Assembly (NCBI GenBank): GCA_900128395.1
Contig: LT649602.1
Coordinates: 1-18,652 of the forward strand
DNA length: 18,652 nucleotides
Reading direction: 5' to 3'
Source of the DNA: Stramenopiles sp. TOSAG23-2
Lineage: Eukaryota; Sar
Shown: positions 16,247 to 18,652 of the stretch, piece after piece
How positions within the stretch are numbered: position 1 is the first letter of the stretch
How the letters are laid out: each line of letters starts with the position of its first letter
Made by a program: the position numbers and the translations under genes
Notes under the pieces: model-generated
The model's database searches: none
Told to the model about the DNA's origin: nothing
Seen by the model: only the letters and a program-made list of their open reading frames with translations

Positions 16247-17999
16247 ATGTATTTGGCCATTGACACTATATTTTTTTATGGTTGCATCGGAGCGCTGCTG
16301 ATAACCACTATACATGCGTTTACCCAATACAATTCAATGAAAAAGGATAGCGGCATTAAGTACGGATACGAGTTGGAAATACTAAAGAACGTTAAGAACA
16401 CAACTCAGTGCAATCATTTATGTATGACTTACACAAATGGCAAAATGAAAGTAGAACATGATTGCGAAGGTTGGGACTATAACAATAAAAAAGAATGCAA
16501 ATTGTTACAACTAACAGGTTATGCAAACAATGGAATACTTGGCGATTTATCTGGAAATAGTTGGAAACGGCATTCGAATTTTCGAGGAGATTGCACGCGT
16601 AAGTTCGTTTGATAATCCTTCTCTCTCTAACATATATGATTTATTGTAACATTGTAACATTTCCCCCTAACATTTTTTTTGAACAAACAATTTATACAGC
16701 GCTCTCAGTAGATGTGAATGGAAAAGAAATTAAGGCAGTGAAAACAAACGGAGTGCAATACGAACGTGACTTGCAATGTTGCCAACAATGTTCAAATGAT
16801 CCAGACTGCGACGTGTGGGTTCAAGGAACAGATTGGGCAAACACAGCCAACGACGTTACAACATGTATTTTAAAGAAAGTAACTGTAAAGAAAAAAGGTA
16901 CATACTCAAGAATCATAGGTGCTGGTGATTGGGATAGTGATTTTTTAAAGAAAAAGCCGAAACCATATTTCGCTCAAAGGCGCCACATGATCTGTGCTGA
17001 CATTGTCAATAGCACTCGATGTGGACCAAAGGCACAGGGTACTGATAACAAGGACGAGTGCCAAGCGTATGGTTGTTGTTGGGATGACAAGGCAAGGCAT
17101 TGTTTTAAATCGACTTTTCGCCCCGTCGTTATCATGCATGGAATGGGCTCAAGATTAGTGGAATATAATAAAAATATACGCTGGCTACGGGAAGCATTCC
17201 CAGGCATATATGTCAAAGATCTGAATATTTATCCCGGGCCACCATCTCGTAAGTATGCAATTATAATTGCATTTTCCCTTTGATGTTAATTCTAACACTT
17301 CATTTTACATTTTATGCTACAGAAATGACTTTAATGGCCCCACAAATGAATCGCGTTCAATTAGCGATAGCTGCAGATCCCATGCTGAAAGATTCGTTCA
17401 ACTTTTATGGTGAAAGTCAAGGTGGTTTGATCGCCCGAGTATATGTATCAAACTTCAACAACCCTCCTGTTTACAACCTTGTATCTATTTCCGGCCCACA
17501 AAGTGGTGTAGGCTTGTGCCCTGAAATCGATATGGAGCCATTTAAAACGATTTGCGAAGCCGGTGCACCAATTCTTGATATATACAACTGGCCACGATGC
17601 TCGTTTTGTGATTTTTGGAAAGGAAAGGACAAAAAAGAGTATCTTCATAAGAACCGTTGGTTGCAATATCAGAATAATTTCAACAACGTTGATCCAGAGA
17701 GAGCAAATCGGATGAAATCGCTAAACATGTACATGGCAAGCGCAGGGAGTAATGATAAAGTGGTGCAGCCGAGAGAATCGGGATGGCACACATTTTACGC
17801 ATGGGATGAGGCAAGAAATGAATCTAATGTATTGCCACTCAATAAAACGGACGGTTATCTTAATGATTGGCTTGGTTTACGTACACTTGATGAAAAAGGA
17901 AAATTAATTCTCAATATGTATGAAGGTGGGCATACAAAATATCAAAAGCAATGGTGGATGGATGAGGTGCTAAAAATGTTTAATAATTATCTTGATTGA
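16247..17999 (+). CDS. Secreted PPT1-like thioesterase with two PAN/apple-like modules and a trefoil domain (three exons)
   Basis: Three exons, 16247-16598, 16700-17248 and 17323-17999, splice to one 525-aa frame. A signal peptide (~1-24) precedes PAN/apple-like module 1 (Cys55, 59, 73, 84, 116) and module 2 (Cys144, 145, 148, 154, 173, with DCDVWVQG). A trefoil (P-type) domain follows, with six Cys (216, 225, 238, 243, 244, 252; GCCWDD at 242-247). Residues ~258-525 are a palmitoyl-protein-thioesterase-like alpha/beta-hydrolase: oxyanion MHGMGS (263-268), nucleophile GESQGG (Ser332), Asp445 in GSNDKVV and His504 in GGHTKY. PPT1 removes S-acyl groups from proteins in lysosomes; here the extra modules may bind glycans or proteins. 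N-glycosylation sequons such as NKT (473) fit secretory entry. Codons are less AT-biased than in the central genes. The architecture is unusual, but the catalytic set is intact. Confidence 0.9.
16599..16699 (+). other. Intron 1 of the PPT-like gene
   Basis: A 101-nt GT-AG intron: donor GTAAGT at 16599-16604 and acceptor TTATACAG ending at 16699. Removing it joins the exon 1 frame to the exon 2 frame (phase 1) and skips the in-frame TGA at 16610-16612. A CTAAC motif lies about 29 nt before the acceptor. It falls between the two PAN/apple-like modules. Confidence 0.88.
17249..17322 (+). other. Intron 2 of the PPT-like gene
   Basis: A 74-nt GT-AG intron: donor GTAAGT at 17249-17254 and acceptor ATGCTACAG ending at 17322. 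It is phase 1, like intron 1. Removal joins ..GPPS to QMTLMAPQ, restoring the PPT-like domain. A CTAAC motif lies at 17292-17296, about 27 nt before the acceptor, nearly the same spacing as in intron 1. Confidence 0.9.
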
Positions 18000-18566
18000 G
18001 AATATGTGGATGTGTCATATTTAGATTTTTGATATGCCATATAATGATATTACGAAGTACGAAACGTATAATGATATTTGATATGATACTTATAAAATCT
18101 AAAGTTATTAAGACCCAGTTTTTCTGTGATTGGAAGATTTTTATTGAGCTAAAAGGTAGGCATGACGGGAAAAAGCCACACATTCCATATGTATCATATA
18201 TTATAGTACGATATATGAGAGTTATAGCGGCATTTCGCCGCTATGTATTGGATAACAAATAGTTTACTTTTATATATCATATCATCATAGTTACTATTTA
18301 ATATAATAATTTACGCATAATTTATTTTTAATTTACTCATGATAATTCCTACTCTTTATAAAAACAGCTTTTAGTTACAGAGTATTATATGTGTATGATA
18401 CTAGGATATCATAGAATCCTATATATATGTAGAGAGAACTACAAAAGGTAAATAAAAGCATCGATTACTTTATATTTATATAATATTTAAAAAAAAATTC
18501 TCTTATTTATAAGTTGTATATGAGTAAGAGAACATTTTATATATAGATAGCTCGTATTGGACTCCA
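18000..18566. other. 3' flank of the PPT-like gene, AT-rich, with hairpin
   Basis: This contains the 3' UTR of the PPT-like gene and probably the 3' flank of the gene at the right edge. An 88-codon frame (17996-18262) overlaps the PPT stop but has no recognisable motif. AATAAA occurs at 18451-18456. The hairpin at 18224-18244 is listed separately. Confidence 0.5.
18224..18244. other. Perfect GC-rich hairpin ATAGCGGC-ATTTC-GCCGCTAT
   Basis: An 8-bp perfect stem with a 5-nt loop, about 225 bp after the PPT-like stop codon. It is far more GC-rich than its surroundings. It could be a structural element in the 3' UTR or a remnant of an inverted-repeat element; nothing shows its role. Confidence 0.8.
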
Positions 18567-18652
18567 TCATGAACATTTACCTTGATGATCGATATCTGGA
18601 TATTTCCACGTTTGCTTCCCCACGTGATTGCATATCTGATGATCCAATTGAG
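18567..18652 (-). CDS. Possible C-terminal fragment of a ricin-type lectin-like protein
   Basis: At the right edge a minus-strand frame is open for 27 codons to TGA at 18569-18567. It carries ICNHVGKQTWKYPDI then DHQGKC. The spacing of C, H, GKQ-x-W-x-Y, I-x-H and GKC resembles a ricin-B/GalNAc-transferase lectin repeat (C-H..GGNQ.W.Y..I.H..KC). A CAAGGTAAAT inside (18584-18575) could instead be a splice donor, so the apparent stop may be intronic. The opposite strand also has an open frame here (ATG at 18569), but it has no motif. The fragment is too short for certainty. Confidence 0.3.
   Translation of the reverse strand, partial: QLDHQICNHVGKQTWKYPDIDHQGKCS

Noticed and set aside
16609-17283. 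The exon 2 and exon 3 frames as separate genes
   Set aside because: Both have spurious starts inside introns. GT-AG splicing with phase-1 joins gives one continuous protein with an ordered PPT-like fold.
17996-18262. 88-codon plus frame overlapping the PPT-like stop
   Set aside because: It starts inside the last codons of a solid gene, has no motif, and contains the hairpin; its composition looks noncoding.
18569-18652. 28-codon plus-strand frame open to the right edge
   Set aside because: It overlaps the minus frame with the lectin-like motif and shows no recognisable pattern; it cannot be excluded, but it is weaker.

Overview
The window comes from the nuclear genome of an AT-rich microbial eukaryote. 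The evidence is: standard stop codons (TAA, TAG and TGA all used), GT-AG introns with GTAAGT donors and CTAAC branch-point-like motifs, peroxisomal C-terminal signals, a mitochondrial COQ6, a NatC acetyltransferase, A-rich leaders before start codons, and TA-rich intergenic DNA with short tandem repeats. An amoeboid or flagellate protist would fit, because secreted PhoPQ/AprA-type proteins and PAN or trefoil modules occur in such organisms, but the lineage cannot be fixed from sequence alone. No tRNA, rRNA, CRISPR array or recognisable transposon was seen.

The left end (1-2600) is the least understood part. It holds a partial unknown gene with a poly-Glu run on the minus strand, an exact 126-bp tandem duplication, a small unknown ORF, and, in the same frame after one TAA, a coding-like fragment with a Yippee-type zinc-knuckle motif. 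The centre (2600-15500) holds eight apparently intronless genes, mostly in alternating orientation: a peroxisomal thiolase-like protein (C-terminal SRL) divergent from a peroxisomal esterase (C-terminal SKL); a seven-helix DUF4203/TMEM198-like protein divergent from a NAA30-like acetyltransferase; a secreted PhoPQ/AprA-family protein; an EF-hand protein with a RanBP2-type zinc finger; COQ6; and a polytopic membrane protein with a His/Asp motif. The right end (16247-17999) is a three-exon gene for a secreted palmitoyl-protein-thioesterase-like enzyme carrying two PAN/apple-like modules and a trefoil domain. A minus-strand reading frame runs off the right edge and may be the end of a lectin-like gene.

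The most interesting observations are the PAN-PAN-trefoil-PPT architecture; the head-to-head pair of PTS1 proteins, one a thiolase fold that appears to lack the catalytic cysteine; the NAA30-like protein with changes at two normally invariant sites; the EF-hand/RanBP2 combination; and three short GC-richer tandem arrays with 7-9-bp units, all lying in the shared upstream regions of divergent gene pairs.
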